Source of the DNA: Larus michahellis
Taxonomy: Eukaryota; Chordata; Aves; Charadriiformes; Laridae
Reading direction: 5' to 3'
DNA: 64,000 nucleotides
Assembly: GCF_964199755.1 (NCBI RefSeq)
Contig: NC_133903.1
Coordinates: 1,617,001-1,681,000, forward strand
Part shown: positions 1-13,516 of the stretch, piece by piece
Layout of the letters: the number at the start of each line of letters is the position of its first letter
Numbering within the stretch: the first letter of the stretch is position 1
The notes under the pieces: model-generated
What the model saw: only the letters and a program-made list of their open reading frames with translations
What the model was told of the DNA's origin: nothing
The model's database searches: none
Translations under genes and position numbers: made by a program

Positions 1-3000
1 TGTGCGAGGGATGATCCTGGAGACCTAATGCTGAATAAACTGGCCTGAAAGGTTGAAGCTGGTAATCCCAGCATTCACTTTATATAGGTGTATTTAAAAA
101 TTGCAAGGAGTGCTTACCTCATGAAGAAGAAATGCTTTCTTCGCTGCTGGACAAAACAGTCAGTAATTGGATAATCTGTGGACCTGATCCATGGTGTTTT
201 GGGCTTTTTAAGGGCATCCCAATCCTTACCTGCCAGATCCCTGCTGAAACGTTTGCCTGAGTGAGACTGACAGGCGCGTTTGGTTGTACTTACATCAGGA
301 ATAAATCTAGAGTAAACTGCATGAATTGTGTCACTTGATATTTAAAGTATGTGAGATCTGAATGTGGACTCACATAAAGACAGTAGAGGTTGCCATGTAG
401 TATTTTAGTTCTTTAATTTCTGATATATCACGCATGAACTGTTTTTCTCATTTATAACTAATCCTGTTCAGATCATACTTCTTCAGTATCTCAGTGCAAA
501 TCGTGTTTTAGCACTCAGCAGTGCCTCTGGTCCAAATCTTTTTACGCAGATTGGAAGATCTGCAGTGATTTGTGGATGCAGGCGGAAGCTGGCTGCTGGC
601 CCGGGACAGGGATGGAACCCGGGCTGAAACCTTCTCCCTGTCACTGAACGCTGCGCTTCCCTCTGCCACAGCTCAGCAGCTGCTGGCTGAGATGTTCACC
701 AGGAGAAATTTGTTCTCAAATTCTGCAAGCATGTTCGTGAAGTGACACCAGTCAAAGTCTGCAAAGTCCGGGTAGCTCAAAGGTTGTCCATCCCCGTTGG
801 GATCTGCAGGGACGCATGGTAGCAGCGTCTCACCATGCTGGCAGCCAGTAAGGGGAAGACAAACCTCTTTCCCTCTCTCTCTGCCCCAAGCCAAGCTGCC
901 CTGCGTTATCCCCGGGTTCTCCCCAGGTTTTTGCCCCTGGAGCTGGGCAGGAGCTGCTCGGAGCTGGGACGGAACGGTGTGAGTCCCTGTGAGGGGGGAG
1001 CAGACCTTCCTCCAGCAAAGCAGGGCTGTTCTGCTGGACATCACCGTGTCTGTGGGCTCAGCGCCATCCTGCTCCCTGGCCCTGGGAAGCTGCCACCCAC
1101 CACCACGGCCGAGTCCTCTCCAAAACCCCTCTCCCCTGACTTCCCCATGGCATCTCCAGCTCCTGGCAGGAGGGGAAGACTCCGCTCCGCAGCTCACAGG
1201 AACATCAGCCCCACGGTCTCTGCGCCTGGGGCTTTTTGTACAAATTCAAGCCTTGCTTTTTAATCCAGCTCATTTGCTGGGGTTTCTCTGGCAGATGATA
1301 ACGTGATGCTCAATATCTATTTTTGTTCTTGCCTTGCACGGACACAAAAGGCCACAGGTACTGACTGTACCTGCCCCTTTGTGCTGTTTTGAGGGGGAGC
1401 CGAGTGGGCAGTCATATGTTACATTAGTGAAGTGTCTCTGCTTGATTAGCCGCCTTCGATCTAAGTGCTTAGAGAATCTTGCTAATTAGTCTTTGGGAAC
1501 AAAGACATGCTGGTGTTTTTTCTTTAAAAGCCAGTTATTGCAGCAGCTGACATTTTTTTCTACATGTTACCACAGTGTATTAGGAAAGAAACATCTTCAG
1601 TGTCTGATTTTAATCAAGCTACTTCTTCATTTTAATTTTCTGCATACCGAGAAATGCGGTCCTGTGGATTTGTCTTTTAATCAGACGCCCACTTTCAGTT
1701 CCTCAGTTTCTTATTTCACACGTTCTGCCCTGTATCAGCAGTGCGGAAAAGCAGGAAACGTTATCGAGGGAAGAGCTGGCATGAAATGCGTAACCTGTAA
1801 TTGACTGCCAAGTGCCAGGGCCTGGCACACGGGGCACTCGGTGGTGGAGCAGTGGGCTCAGATGTCCTTACTAAATCTAAGCAAAAAAAATCTGTCCAAA
1901 ATGGTTTCGGTGCGATATGCAGATATTGCTACCAAGGAATATTTCACGGGAATTTGTCTCCGCTTCTCTACAGTTTATAATCCTTAAACTAGGCTCAAGA
2001 GACTGAAATTCAGGGAGGGAAAATGATTTGTGCGAGACTTGTGGCGTAAAGCAGAGGCTGAAGCCGTTTTCTCTCTGGAGCCGCACGGACGGCTTTATCC
2101 TGGAAACAAGTTGCGCCGTGCTCATCTCCCCCACTGGGACGAGATATTTTTGGAGGTTTTATGGAGGTAAATTGCTCCCCCTCTGCCCCTGGTCCGTATC
2201 TCATGCAGGGTTAGCTCTGGGGATCCCCACCGCTTTCAAGGATGCAGGTGGGGGTTTGGCTGCTCGTGCCAAGGTTTGTTTGAAGCGTTTGCTCTTCTAC
2301 CATCCAGCTCATTTGAGCCCCCAGCGTTCCAGCTGCATCAGATGCTCCTCAGCATTCCTGCAGGCTTCTGGAGTCAGGGCTGCTGAAGGGGAAGCAGGGA
2401 AGTGGGTCTGATGGAACGGCTTGTGGCTGAGGACCCGCATCCAACTTTGCCAGAGGTCACCGGTCCAGGCGACGCGGTCCCATGGTCAGTGACGGTGGGA
2501 AAGCGGGGTGGCACTGGGGAGGGACCCGCAACCAAAGTGACAGTGTCTGGCAGGTCGAGGCAGGAAGGTTTTGGCAGAGCCGAGAGAGCGTCCAAATGAC
2601 GCCCTTGGCACGGTGCTATTGGTGACTCACTGCTGTAAACAAACAAAAAAAAAGTGTGTTTAAAATAGCTATAATAGCTGTTAATAACACAGCTTTAGGA
2701 CACGCTGGACATCTCTGACTTTTTTTTTCATTTTCAGTGTCTGGTTCAATAGTGTTTGTACTTTTCTTGTTAACTTACAATTTTCCACCCTGCTGTAAGG
2801 TTCTGCGTGTGGGTAAATAGAAGGGAGAAAGCCTGAAAGGCTCATTTGCATGTGAAGAAGTAGCAAGAACCCAGAGTCAATAGTGTCTGCAAATGTGTGG
2901 GAGCTGGGGAGTTCGGGGGGACAGCGAAACTGTTGTAAATAGAAGCGATTTAAAGTGCTGGATTATGCGCTGCGGATAATAAAACACCCCAAGCCAGCAC

Positions 3001-5279
3001 GTAAGCAGATCCTGTTCTCAGCAGCAGCATCCAGCTGATCCTGTTAGTGCTTCCAGCCCTTTGGTAAACCTTGCTAATCGGGGGTCCGGGTTCCTCCTGC
3101 AGGGGTGCTCCCAGCCAGAGGCCAAACAACGCCGTGGCTGTGCACGGAGACCTCTGGTAGTTCCCAGGAATATTGCCCGTAAGCTGCAGATACACAGTCT
3201 GTACGTGGATTTTGAGCTGCTTTCATGAGCTGGCATGAAGCAGCAAGCGAAATGAAAGCGTTAAATTAATCTGTAGATTTAGGGGGAAATCTAGCAATGA
3301 TTGTTATTATTTTCTTTAGTTTTCAGTATGTCTGACTTGTATTTTGTTTGATTCTATCTCCTGACACACAAGAAGAGAATTTTGACCCAGCATGTTTGTG
3401 TTTCCCTGTGTTTTGTGCTTGCTTGAATCGCCATGATATGATAATGCAGCCAAAATTTTCAAACAAACCTCTTTTGCATCTGATTCTTTAGGGGTTTATT
3501 AAGCAGAAAATGTGATTCCTGGGGCGTAAAACCCAGAGGTTTTTGAGCCTTTCATGTCGCAAGGTTCTGTGTCAGGGCCCTGAGTGATGCTCAGCCGGGA
3601 GGCGGGAGAGCGGTGCTGCGGTTGGAACGGCAGCTCTGCCACCAGGGGCTGGCCGTGGCACACACGGCTTCCAGCAAAACCTTGTTTTTCCTCCATGAGG
3701 TGGAGAAGGATGGGGTGCAATAGGGAGGGCTCGTGCCAGCCCTGGGCAAGGTGGGAACGGCAGCTGTCCCTTTTGGCATGGACCCAGTGCCACCGCGTGT
3801 GCCCCCACCCACAGCAGCAGCAACCTGAGGTCTCTGGGCTCTGACACCTGCAGACGGGGTGCCCAAGCATGGCAGAGCCTGCTTTCCCCACCGCCTTTTT
3901 ATAGCAGCCTCCTGACCCCAGGTACAAGCGCTGAGTAACTGGGAATTTGACCCCAAACATGCCCATTTTTGCTGCGCCCGCCCTGCATGTGGCTGCCCGT
4001 GGGAGCCGCGGGGCTCCTGCTCCTCCCGTGCCTCTGCTCTGGGGAGTCGGGCGTCCGTGCTGCTGATCCTGTCTCCGTCCCTTGAAGTTACCTTGGCGTG
4101 CACTGGGTATTTTGGTACAGAAGCTGCTTTTTCTGTGCCTCTGTAGCACCCAGGGCACTAACGCTTCGCCCGGTGCCTCGGCTCCCGTGCTGCGGTACCC
4201 GGGGCAGTGTGAGCAGTGTGAGCGCAGACGGGTCCTGCTCCGTTAGTGATCGGCCAGGCCATGCAGAAGAGATGGGTTTTTGCAGTATATCCAGGCCACC
4301 TATTCAAATCCAGGCTCTTTTGGCACCCGTGAAATTGTCTGACAACTTGTGAGCGGGCACGGTGCCATGCGAGCAGATGGGGCTGAGTGTCCCGGCAGCC
4401 AAGAGCCGGGGATGATCATCTGGCAGAGGGGCGGGAGAGCAGCGCTCCTCGGTGCTGGTGTCCCAATGCCCGTCCCTCCTGAAGCCACCGTGGGGAGAGC
4501 GGGCACGGCGACGGGGTGGCTGGTTTGTCTGGAGGTGTTTCACAGCAGAGGTGGTGCCCCCACATCCTCCCCCTGGCTCCTGCTGCCCCATCACCGAGTG
4601 CACGGTAGTTTCTGACCGAGGACACGGTAGTTTCTGAGCTGCGTTCAGCCCCAGCTCCCCGTTCATCTGGGGACACGTGTCCTCCAGAGAGGCACCGGGA
4701 AGGCAATAGTGCAGCGATTCTCTTTTTGAGCTGCCTCTGCTGGGCCGGTCCCTGGGAGGGGCTGGCTCTTGCCAGGAGTGAATCCTGAGATAAAAGGATT
4801 AAACCATCCTCTTCCAGGCTTCACAGAAATTGTCGCAAGGGCTTTCTTTAAAACATCCCTCCAGGGAAGGCCTCAATTCTTAGCGCCCCGAGGGGCAGCT
4901 TTTCTCACATAGGCATGCATTTCATGATGATTGACACATTGTTAATTAACTGTTATTAATTAACCCCATAATCTGAAGGGATGGGGGGAGGAATTCCTTG
5001 CAGGCCTGGATCCCATCATTTCTTTGAGCACAGAGTCCCCTGCTCTGCGGCACTCCCAGACCCGTCTGTCTTTGGGACCGAAGAAGCTCCTGACGAAGGC
5101 AGGACTAATGAGCAGCCTTTTACAGCCCCCCTTCGACTGCCTTCATTTCCTGACAGCCACAGCTCAAGCATGGTTTGCAGGAGCGAGACCGTTTGTAGCT
5201 GTTACTCTGAGTTTAGAGGAAAAGAAATGTGAAAAAAACTAAAATCGGTTGCTGCCTTTCAGCCTCCCCTCATTGCCGG
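1..5279. other. Intron 3 of FAM20C (inferred), unique sequence
   Basis: No exon, RNA gene or intact repeat is recognised. The stretch alternates AT-rich DNA with GC-richer patches (about 670-1240, 3560-4700). Open frames in the GC-rich patches occur on both strands, lack domains and look incidental. Reading it as FAM20C intron rests on exon 4 at 28461 being the first exon found. Confidence 0.6.
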
Positions 5280-6000
5280 CTGTGTAGGACAGGATGGTGG
5301 GAAGGATACGGGATCTGTCTGTGAGGTGTCGCTGGCCCTGCGTGTGGGTACGTGCAGAGACAAATCCAGGCTGGGCAGGGAACGGCTGGAGAGCAGCCCT
5401 GAGGAGAAGCACTTGGGGGTGTTGGTGGATGAGAAGCTCAACACGAGCTGTCAATGTGCGCCGGCAGCCCAGAACCCCCCCGCAGCCCGGGCTGCATCCC
5501 CAGCAGCGTGGGCAGCTGGTTACTGGGTACTTTCTTTGGAGCTGTTGGAGCAGGGCCAGAGGAGGCCCCGGAGCTGCTGGGAGGGCTGGAGCCCCTCTGC
5601 TGGGAGGACAGGCTGAGAGAGCTGGGGGGGTTCAGCCTGGAGGAGAGAAGGCTCCGGGGAGACCTTCCAGCCCCTGCCAGTCCCTAAAGGGGCTCCGGGA
5701 AAGCTGGGGAGGGACTCTGGAGCAGGGAGGGGAGCCATGGGACGAGGGGGAAGGGTTTTACACTGAAAGAGGGGAGATTTAGGTTAGGTATTAGGAAGAA
5801 ACTCTTGGCTGTGAGGGCGGTGAGCCCCTGGCCCAGGTTGCCCAGAGAAGCTGTGGCTGCCCCATCCCTGGAGGGGTTCAAGGCCAGGTTGGACGGGGCT
5901 TGGAGCAACCTGGGCTGGTGGGAGGTGTCCCTGCCCAGGGCAGGGAGGTTGGAACTAAGCTTCCTTCCAACTCTAACCATTCTATGATTCTATGATTCTT
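5280..6000 (+). repeat. CR1 LINE, 5'-truncated, + orientation (reverse transcriptase tail and 3' UTR)
   Basis: This is a long CR1 fragment. It begins in the end of the reverse-transcriptase ORF (ggctggagagcagccctgag, then a ttgggggtgttggtggatga stretch) and continues through the CR1 3' region (gggttcagcctggaggagag; agaagctgtggctgccccat). It ends with the CR1 terminal repeats (attctatgattctatgattc) at about 6000. The 3' half is almost identical to the copies at 13.1 and 33.5 kb, so it belongs to the same young subfamily. Confidence 0.93.
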
Positions 6001-9000
6001 TGGATGGTCACGCACCCCTTTTAGGCTGGCCGTGTCACAAAGCCCCAAGTCAGGACAGAAAGCCATTCTTGCCTCTCTTTGAGCTCCAGCGTGACGACCT
6101 CCCCGCTGCACTGCATCACCCAGGCCGTGCTCAAGTGCCGAGCTGCGCCCAGAGCAACAGCAAAAGGGACAAACTCTTCCCGTGCTGACTTCAGCTGGGC
6201 TTTGCTGGTGTCCTTGAAGACTTTATTTTGCTCTAACCATTTTGAGGCAGCCCATGTCTTCTGCCAGTTCTGCCTGGTGGCCTCTAACAATCTCCCGTGT
6301 CAGGCAGCAGCATGATTATAGCTTTATTTATCTTCTTTTGTCTGCATATGCCTTTCAAGGAGCAACAATGCAGCAATTCTGTAGACTAAATGTGGCCTAA
6401 GAAAAGAAGTTGTCCTGTTTATCCACAAACACCAGATTCTTGGGGTGATGCCAGTCTCGATAAGACTTCAGTGGTGCTGATAAGCCAATAGTCCTAATCA
6501 CTGATCAGTGTTTTGCTGATGGTTTGGCAAGGTTTTGTGTCCAATATTGTTGACCCTACGCTTTTCCTATTATGTGCTGCATCTTTTGGCAGGGGAAGGA
6601 CCTTCTCAGGGACGAGAACGGGGCCTGTGTCGCAGCAGGTGCCGAACAGCCATTCTCTTTGGCACGGCTCGCTCCTTCTGTTGGGCACCGTGTCCCAGGG
6701 TTGCTCCCTCCCGTGCCATTTCAGGCTCAGCGGTATAATCCTGCCACTCTGCATCTCTGCACTTGGGAGCGGCCTCGCGTTGCTGACATCTGAATTACAT
6801 TTTTAACAACAATTTCCTTTGTTATAGAAAACCAAGCCAAAACAAACAGTGGTATTGGAGGCTCACTTTCTGGTTTAAATAACACAGACCTTTAAGTGGA
6901 CGAGGGCTATGAATCGTTTCTGTGCAGGTCCTGGTTGTGGGTTGTTTACTTGCTTCTTTGTGAAGGATTTTGTTCTTTTTTTTAATTTCCCTGGCAGTGT
7001 AAGTCTATCACTCTGGTTGCAGTAGGACAGTTTGGAAAAGCTCCCCGGTCCCTCTTATCTAACTGTACTGTTATTAGATTATTGGATTCTCTCTCCTCTC
7101 CCTTCCCCTAAAAATTCACTCCCTATAAAGGGTGAAATTGCGGTGTATTGGATTGCCTGATATTGCACCCATTCTTTATTGCAATATCTTCTAGATTTTA
7201 ATAGCTACAGGCCTTGAAACTGTTTTGGTGTTACCAAAGACATTTAATATCTGTGAACTTAGGGAAGGTATTTTCTGGCGCTCAGCAATGACTCCAAAGC
7301 CCCAAAGAATTACCCTCAACAGCCCTGAGTTTCAAAGCCTGACATCACTGCGAGCAACGAATACAAATCCATCAACGGGAGCAGGATTTTAATTGCTTTT
7401 GAATGATTCTATAGAAATCTAAAATTGCTTTGTGGGACGGAAAAAAATCCCCACTTTTATCTGTGAAGAGGTTTTAATTCTGGCAAATAAAATACGTGGC
7501 TGCTGTAATAATACGAGATTTTTTCCCTCTGCCTGTGTTGCTGTTCCTCCAGCCCCTGCCTGCTGGGATTTTATCCTTGAGCGGTGAGACACCGGAGTTC
7601 ATCAGATATTATACGTGGCAATTGCCAAACCAGGGGAGGCTCTTTGGTGGCTGGAAGATTTGTGCTTCTATTGCGCTAGCTGTTAAAAAATGAGACCACC
7701 TGCATTCTTTTGCAATGTGACCTTCTCTAGCTGGTGATATGCTGTGTTTTCTCTGTGATCTGATCTGATTTTGAGGGTAATCAAAAGGCCAACAGTGCTT
7801 TAAAACCCAATAATACCTTGTCTCTTGCTTTACAGTTTTCTTTTTTCTTTTTTTCTCTTCTTTTTATGAAAGGAACGAAAACCTCTGCAAACGTTTCTAC
7901 ATCTGGCTTAGCTTCTGGTTAAATGCAGCCTCAGGGAGTGCTGGAAAATATTACTTCTGTTCAGTAGAGAAGTAAATGAGTCACATTTTCCAAAATAGTT
8001 TTTAAGGAAAGGGATATCAGAAGTTGTTTGTATTTTCCTGTTTAATAGGTGTGGGGAATACTTGAAAATCCTCTGCGTGGCAAGAGGGGCACCAGTGGAG
8101 GGGGACTGTACCCCAGGGACGGGCAGGCGGCGAGGGTCCCCTCGCTGTCCCCTGGTGGGATGCTGTGGCTGTCCTTGGGCTGCTGCAGGGATGGAGACCG
8201 GCATCTCGCTGGGATGTAGGGTGTCAGAGTCCCTGTGTGTGCCATCCTGGGCAGGCTGGCGGGCAGAGCAGGGGGCTGTCCCCCCCGGGGACGGTAACTG
8301 GGGACACGAGGCTTCGTGGTGGTCGGGGGCTCTCAGGGCTTGGTGGGCACCGTGGAAAGGATCGGTTCAGAAGGAACCACACCTGGCCTTGTCCTGTCTC
8401 AGCAGTTGTTTGTGGTCAGCTGGAGGAATCCCCTGACCCGAGGGTGCCTGAGGAGCAATCACAGACAAGGAGAAATTGAGGGCCCCCAAAGAGGGGACCG
8501 CAGAGGAGCTGGGCAGTGTCCCATCCCCGCCGCCCCATGGGGCTCCTCGCCAGACACCCCCTTTCTGAGACCCTGAACAAGCCTCGGCCCGGCCAGGGCA
8601 GGAGAACGGCCCCACATCCCCATCTCTCCCAAACCCCCATCCCAACAGAGCTAAACCTGTCCCCCGGCTCTCAAGGACACAGCAGGCATCACAAGTGGAG
8701 CCACAATAGCATCCCGTACTGGTCAGCAGCAGCATTTCCTTAGCCAGATTTTAAAATGATTATTGAGCTTGTTTTAGGGAGGAAAAAAAAGACAATCGAG
8801 TTTTTGATATTTAGTTAGCATTAAATTTAAAAAAAGGTGCTTGGTGGCGGCACCTGAAACTCTGAACTGATAATTTCATGTTGTTTGAAGTATTTTGATG
8901 CTACCCTGTATTAAAGTACAGAAAACCTTCCTAGTGAGGGCTTCAAAATATTTTTAATTATTTTCAGAAATAAACCTAGCCATTACTGTGTTTTTGAAGG

Positions 9001-12000
9001 ACAATTATTTTGTCCTTTCTTGCATAACTACGCATTTTAAAATACATTTAAAAATAATTATTTTTAAATTGTTTTTCTTCAAATTGACCATAACAATCCA
9101 GACCAATCTCTTCAGGATTAATTTTCCACCTAGCTGAAGAAATTAGCTATTGCTTTCTCCCTCCCACCTCGCAGCCCCGCTCGACTGGTTACCTGGATAC
9201 CCTGCCTGTAAAGGATGGATGTGCCGAAGCAATTTAAATAGCCTGATTTGTCATCTAACTGCAGACATCATTAGCGAAGCATTATTTGGCTGGAACACTG
9301 TAGGCTGAACATGGCTAACTCCTCTGTGGCGAGGCGAGATTTGATTTAACCACCTTGTGACCAAGCGTTGCCTGTCTTCAGTGGGGAGCTGCAGCACATC
9401 TCCTGGGGGGAATACGAGCCGTGTCTGGGTGGGAAATGATTTTCCCGGGGTGTAAAGCTATTGGAAGTGTGTTCGGCATCAGGATGAAAACGGGCTTTTT
9501 CAAATAGGTTGTTTCAGAATCCACTGATTTCTTTATCTGGGGGCAAGGGGATAAATTTTGTGTGATGGGGAAGAGGGAAGGGAAGGAAATACAAGCTTGG
9601 ATTTTGCTTTCTTCCCTGTAACTTTTCCCCTTGTCACAGCCCCGTTTCGGTTTATTCCTCTTGTTATCCTCTAGTTTTAAAACGGCAATTCCGGCAGGGT
9701 TGAAGGACCCATCGTAAGCACGTTTTTAAAAACAAGATGGTGAAATTACAATGAGGACTTGAAATTAATTTTACTGTATATTATGGTGTGTAAAGCAGAA
9801 AGTAGTGGCCTCCTCCGATAATCTTGCGTGGCAGAAGGCAAAAATAGGCATTTCCCCGGAATCTGACCGTTGAGCGTGGTCAGGGGGGTGGTCTGTGCGC
9901 AGCAATAAGGAACATGTAAAAACAAATCTAAGCTTTAAAAGAGGATTTTGTTAGTTCTCAGTTCACTTTTTAGGTCTGGACAGAACCTAACCTACCATTT
10001 TAATGTTTTATCCCAAATCGGGTTATTTGTTATTGATCCCGGTATGATTTGGAGGACTCGGCTCGGGCCGGGAGGTTTCTCAGGTAGGACCGATGGCCCC
10101 GCGTCCTCCAGCCAGGCGGAGCTGCCGGAGCACCACCGTGGCGGAGCTGCACGTTACAGATTCCCCAGCATCCTTCCCGGCAAATCAGCTCCCAGAAAGC
10201 ACGGTTGTAAGGTATTCTGCTGATCTGTGGTGCAAGTCCTTTTCCTTCAGTCCTAATTGATGTTACAAAATATTTTATGGCTTCTTTCATTAGTATTCCC
10301 AATGGGCTCGATCTACTATTTATTTCGTGCTGTAAAAATGCTTAGAATTTTCTACTGATTAGCAGCAACATTAGGGCATGTTTCTAGGTTTATCAACATG
10401 GGGTATTTTGGGTGGGTAAGGAGTCTTTTGTCTTTGAATTAAAATGTGTCTAGACACTCTGTTTTTCTTACAAATCTAGCAAAATGAAGGTACGTTTGAG
10501 GTAGTAATTAAATTCTTTCAGTGACACGCAGTCTATTGTGCACAAGGCTTCAGTATAATGAATATATTTATTTCCAGGAAATCTACAGTATTTTCCTTGC
10601 CATTTGTAGGACTCGGTGTATAAATAATGCAGCCCATGCTGTGCTGCTTTTCAGTTCATCCCAGAAAATTATGCCATTAAAAATGCCACAGTTCTTTCAG
10701 GCACACACAGACACAGCAGGTAAAGAGAATATTCATGGGAGGAACAGTGACAGAAGCAGCATCAGCGAATACATAACCCCGCAACGCACACCGCGGCCGG
10801 GGAAATTGTTTGCAGTAATTATAGTGTGGAGGGAGACTGTTGTTTAACTTAACATCACGGCAGTCAAACTACCATCCATCAAAGTGGGCTCTGAGCTCGT
10901 AACCCGGGGTTAAGGTGAAAATAAGGTGAAGCGAAGAGCTCTGGAGCACCCCAGACACGCACAGTCCCTAACCCCAATGAAAATGAAGCTTCCTTTGAGC
11001 AGTTTTGGAAGCAAAAGGTCCCGACAAAATTCTTCGGAGATTGGTTTTTGTTCGAGTGTGCATGTTGCTATTTGAAATCTGCGATTCCGGTGTTAAAATA
11101 TCTCTCCTGCAAAAAATAGCGGTGGCTCTTGCAGCGTTGAGGCGCAGAGATCGGCGGTGCGTACCAGCACAGTCGTGCCCCTTTGCTGGGGAAGGTGGGA
11201 GTGTTTTGTATGTTTAAGAGGAAAAATTTACCGTCCCCCGTTCGTTGGCATTACTTATGCATAAGCAGAGCTTTAGTACGTGTTGCAAATGGAAATCAAG
11301 TACAGGATGTGCCTGGAAGGAGTTTATCTAACTATTTATGGGCTGATCCCATTTGGAGCTGGAACTGACGTGGTTATTTTTAGTGAAATAACGCCGCGGT
11401 AGTAGTTGCGTTTGTAAAGAAGCAAGAAGTTTCTCCTGCAATTCGCAGAGCTTTCCTGCTGCTGGATTTGATTTCAAACCTTCCCGTGCCCGCGCTGGCT
11501 GTCCCCGGGGCAGGAGCTGCGTCCCTGATGCCGTGGGGCCGCCCGGAATTGCTGCGGATGGGAGGACGTGGAGCTGCCGCAGAGCGGGGCTGTGCGGCCA
11601 CGGGGCTGTGTCCCGCGCGGGGAGACACCGCTGTGGGCTGGAAGGGACCACGGCTGCTCCCTGGCATCCCAGCAGAGGTTTCCCATCCCTCCGAGGTGGC
11701 ACCCGTGGGAATGCGTGTGTTCGCCCGGGGCTCTCGGAAGAGGTCTGTTTCCAGGGTGGGAGTTGGCTGCAGCGGTGCAAAGGGACTTTGTGCAGGAGGG
11801 GTTCGGCTGGGCACCAGGCTCCTGCGCGGGAAGTCTTGGCTGGATCGTTCAAAAAGCCGAAACGTTGCACTGTATTTGAAAAAAAGAAAGCCTCAATCCA
11901 CTTTCTTTTCTTTATTTTCATGATAAAAATCAACAATTTCAGGCAGTTGCTCTTTGATACGCCTTTAGAAAGAAGTTCCAATAACTTCAGAGATGCAAAA

Positions 12001-13096
12001 AACCGTATCTACAGCACGCCATTAGCATGAGAGACTGTTCCTTCTTTCTAATAAAAAAGGAATGGAAAACCATTAAAACTCATGAAATAATAAGGCAGAA
12101 GCAGATAATTTAATATGGTCATCTACTTGGAAATGCACATTGTGCATAAATAATCAGACGTATCGGCAAGGAATCCGCAGCCATCGAGCAAGTAAGTTGT
12201 TTTGCAATTGCCATCTGACCTGTAGATCAGTGGAAACAATGTCTTCATTAAACTTACAAAACCGATCATTAATCATTAGCAAAACCAGCAGTGGAGGACG
12301 CGAGGGAAGTCCTGCTATGTCCCCGGGAGCGGTGTGCATGTCCCTAATGGCAGGATTTAACTATTAAGGACATACCAAGAATAGATCTGCTGTTTGGCCA
12401 CAGTGTTACTGGCCTGCTGCAAGGGCAGTCGCCTTTAGGGTGTACTTTACAGGCTTACTGTGTGTTGGGGGAGGAAAAGGTGTATCTGGAAAGATAGCTG
12501 AAAAAACTTGACTTCACAGGCAGTGTCCTATGAGGAGCGTGAGGTGGGGATGAAGTGGGTTTTTAGTGGGGATGAATGCGCTCACCTGGTGCACTTTAAA
12601 GTGGGGAAGAATGCGAATTTAGCCTGTGCTGAATGCGATTTCCTGGAGACCGACTGGCCCCACGGCTCCCCGTCCTCCCCCGCGAGCCCGGGTTCCCCAG
12701 CCCCCCGGGACTGCCCAGTCCAGCCTGCGCAGGGCTCCGGGGCCTTCCAGTAGCACTGAGCCAGAGAATAATGTCTGCTTCTCCTCTTCTTCTCTCCTCA
12801 GGGTGCAAAAGATTAAGAACAATTGAGTGTTTAATTTTCCCAGGACTTTACTAAAGGGTTTTTTTTGTTTTTGATGTTCGCGCTGCTCTGTCCCCTGCGC
12901 CCTGTTAGTGGAGGTGGACCGGAGCCGGGTGGGGGGCGCAGGAGGTGGCCATGCCCCAAGATTCCCAGGGCAGTTCTCCCGCTGTCAGACTGCACAGTCG
13001 TTATGTAGGTGAAATCCTTCATTTACAGAATGTGATTGATGTGATGGTGTGGAACCACTCTATGCAAGGCTGGAAATCAAAGGGTGAACCTAGTCA
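6001..13096. other. Intron 3 of FAM20C (inferred), unique sequence
   Basis: No exons or intact repeats are recognised. Features are AT-rich blocks (7080-7480; 8745-9130; 9700-9800; 11880-12130), a GC-rich patch at 8060-8700 and another at 11480-11830. A stretch at 12530-12620 carries three imperfect copies of a gtgggga(t)gaatg-like motif. Open frames in the GC patches show no family resemblance. Confidence 0.6.
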
Positions 13097-13516
13097 TGGA
13101 ATCACAGAATGGTTTGGGTGGGAAGGGACCTTAAGGCCCACCCAGTGCCACCCCCTGCCCTGGGCAGGGACACCTCCCACCAGCCCAGGTTGCTCCAAGC
13201 CCCGTCCAACCTGGCCTTGAACCCCTCCAGGGATGGGGCAGCCACAGCTTCTCTGGGCAACCTGGGCCAGGGACTCACCGCCCTCACAGCCAAGAGTTTC
13301 TTCCTAATATCTAACCTAAATCTCCCCTCTTTCAGTGTAAAACCCTTCCCCCTCGTCCCATGGCTCCCCTCCCTGCTCCAGAGTCCCTCCCCAGCTTTCC
13401 TGGAGCCCCTTTAGGGACTGGAAGGGGCTGGAAGGTCTCCCCGGAGCCTTCTCTTCTCCAGGCTGAACCCCCCCAGCTCTCTCAGCCTGTCCTCACAGCA
13501 GAGGGGCTCCAGCCCT
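13097..13516 (-). repeat. CR1 LINE 3' end, - orientation
   Basis: On the + strand it reads as the reverse complement of a CR1 3' end: gaatcacagaatggtttggg, then gtgggaagggaccttaaggc, through tctccaggctgaaccccccc, to gaggggctccagccct at 13516. The first part is near-identical to the reverse complement of the 33.4-33.68 kb copy and to part of the 5.3-6.0 kb copy. The 5' end is truncated. Confidence 0.93.

Noticed and set aside
5294..5782. 162-codon + strand frame
   Set aside because: It lies within the CR1 element and is partly a frame-shifted relic of the CR1 reverse-transcriptase tail, not a host gene.
11328..11981. 217-codon minus-strand frame
   Set aside because: GC-rich patch with equally long frames on the other strand and no recognisable protein feature.
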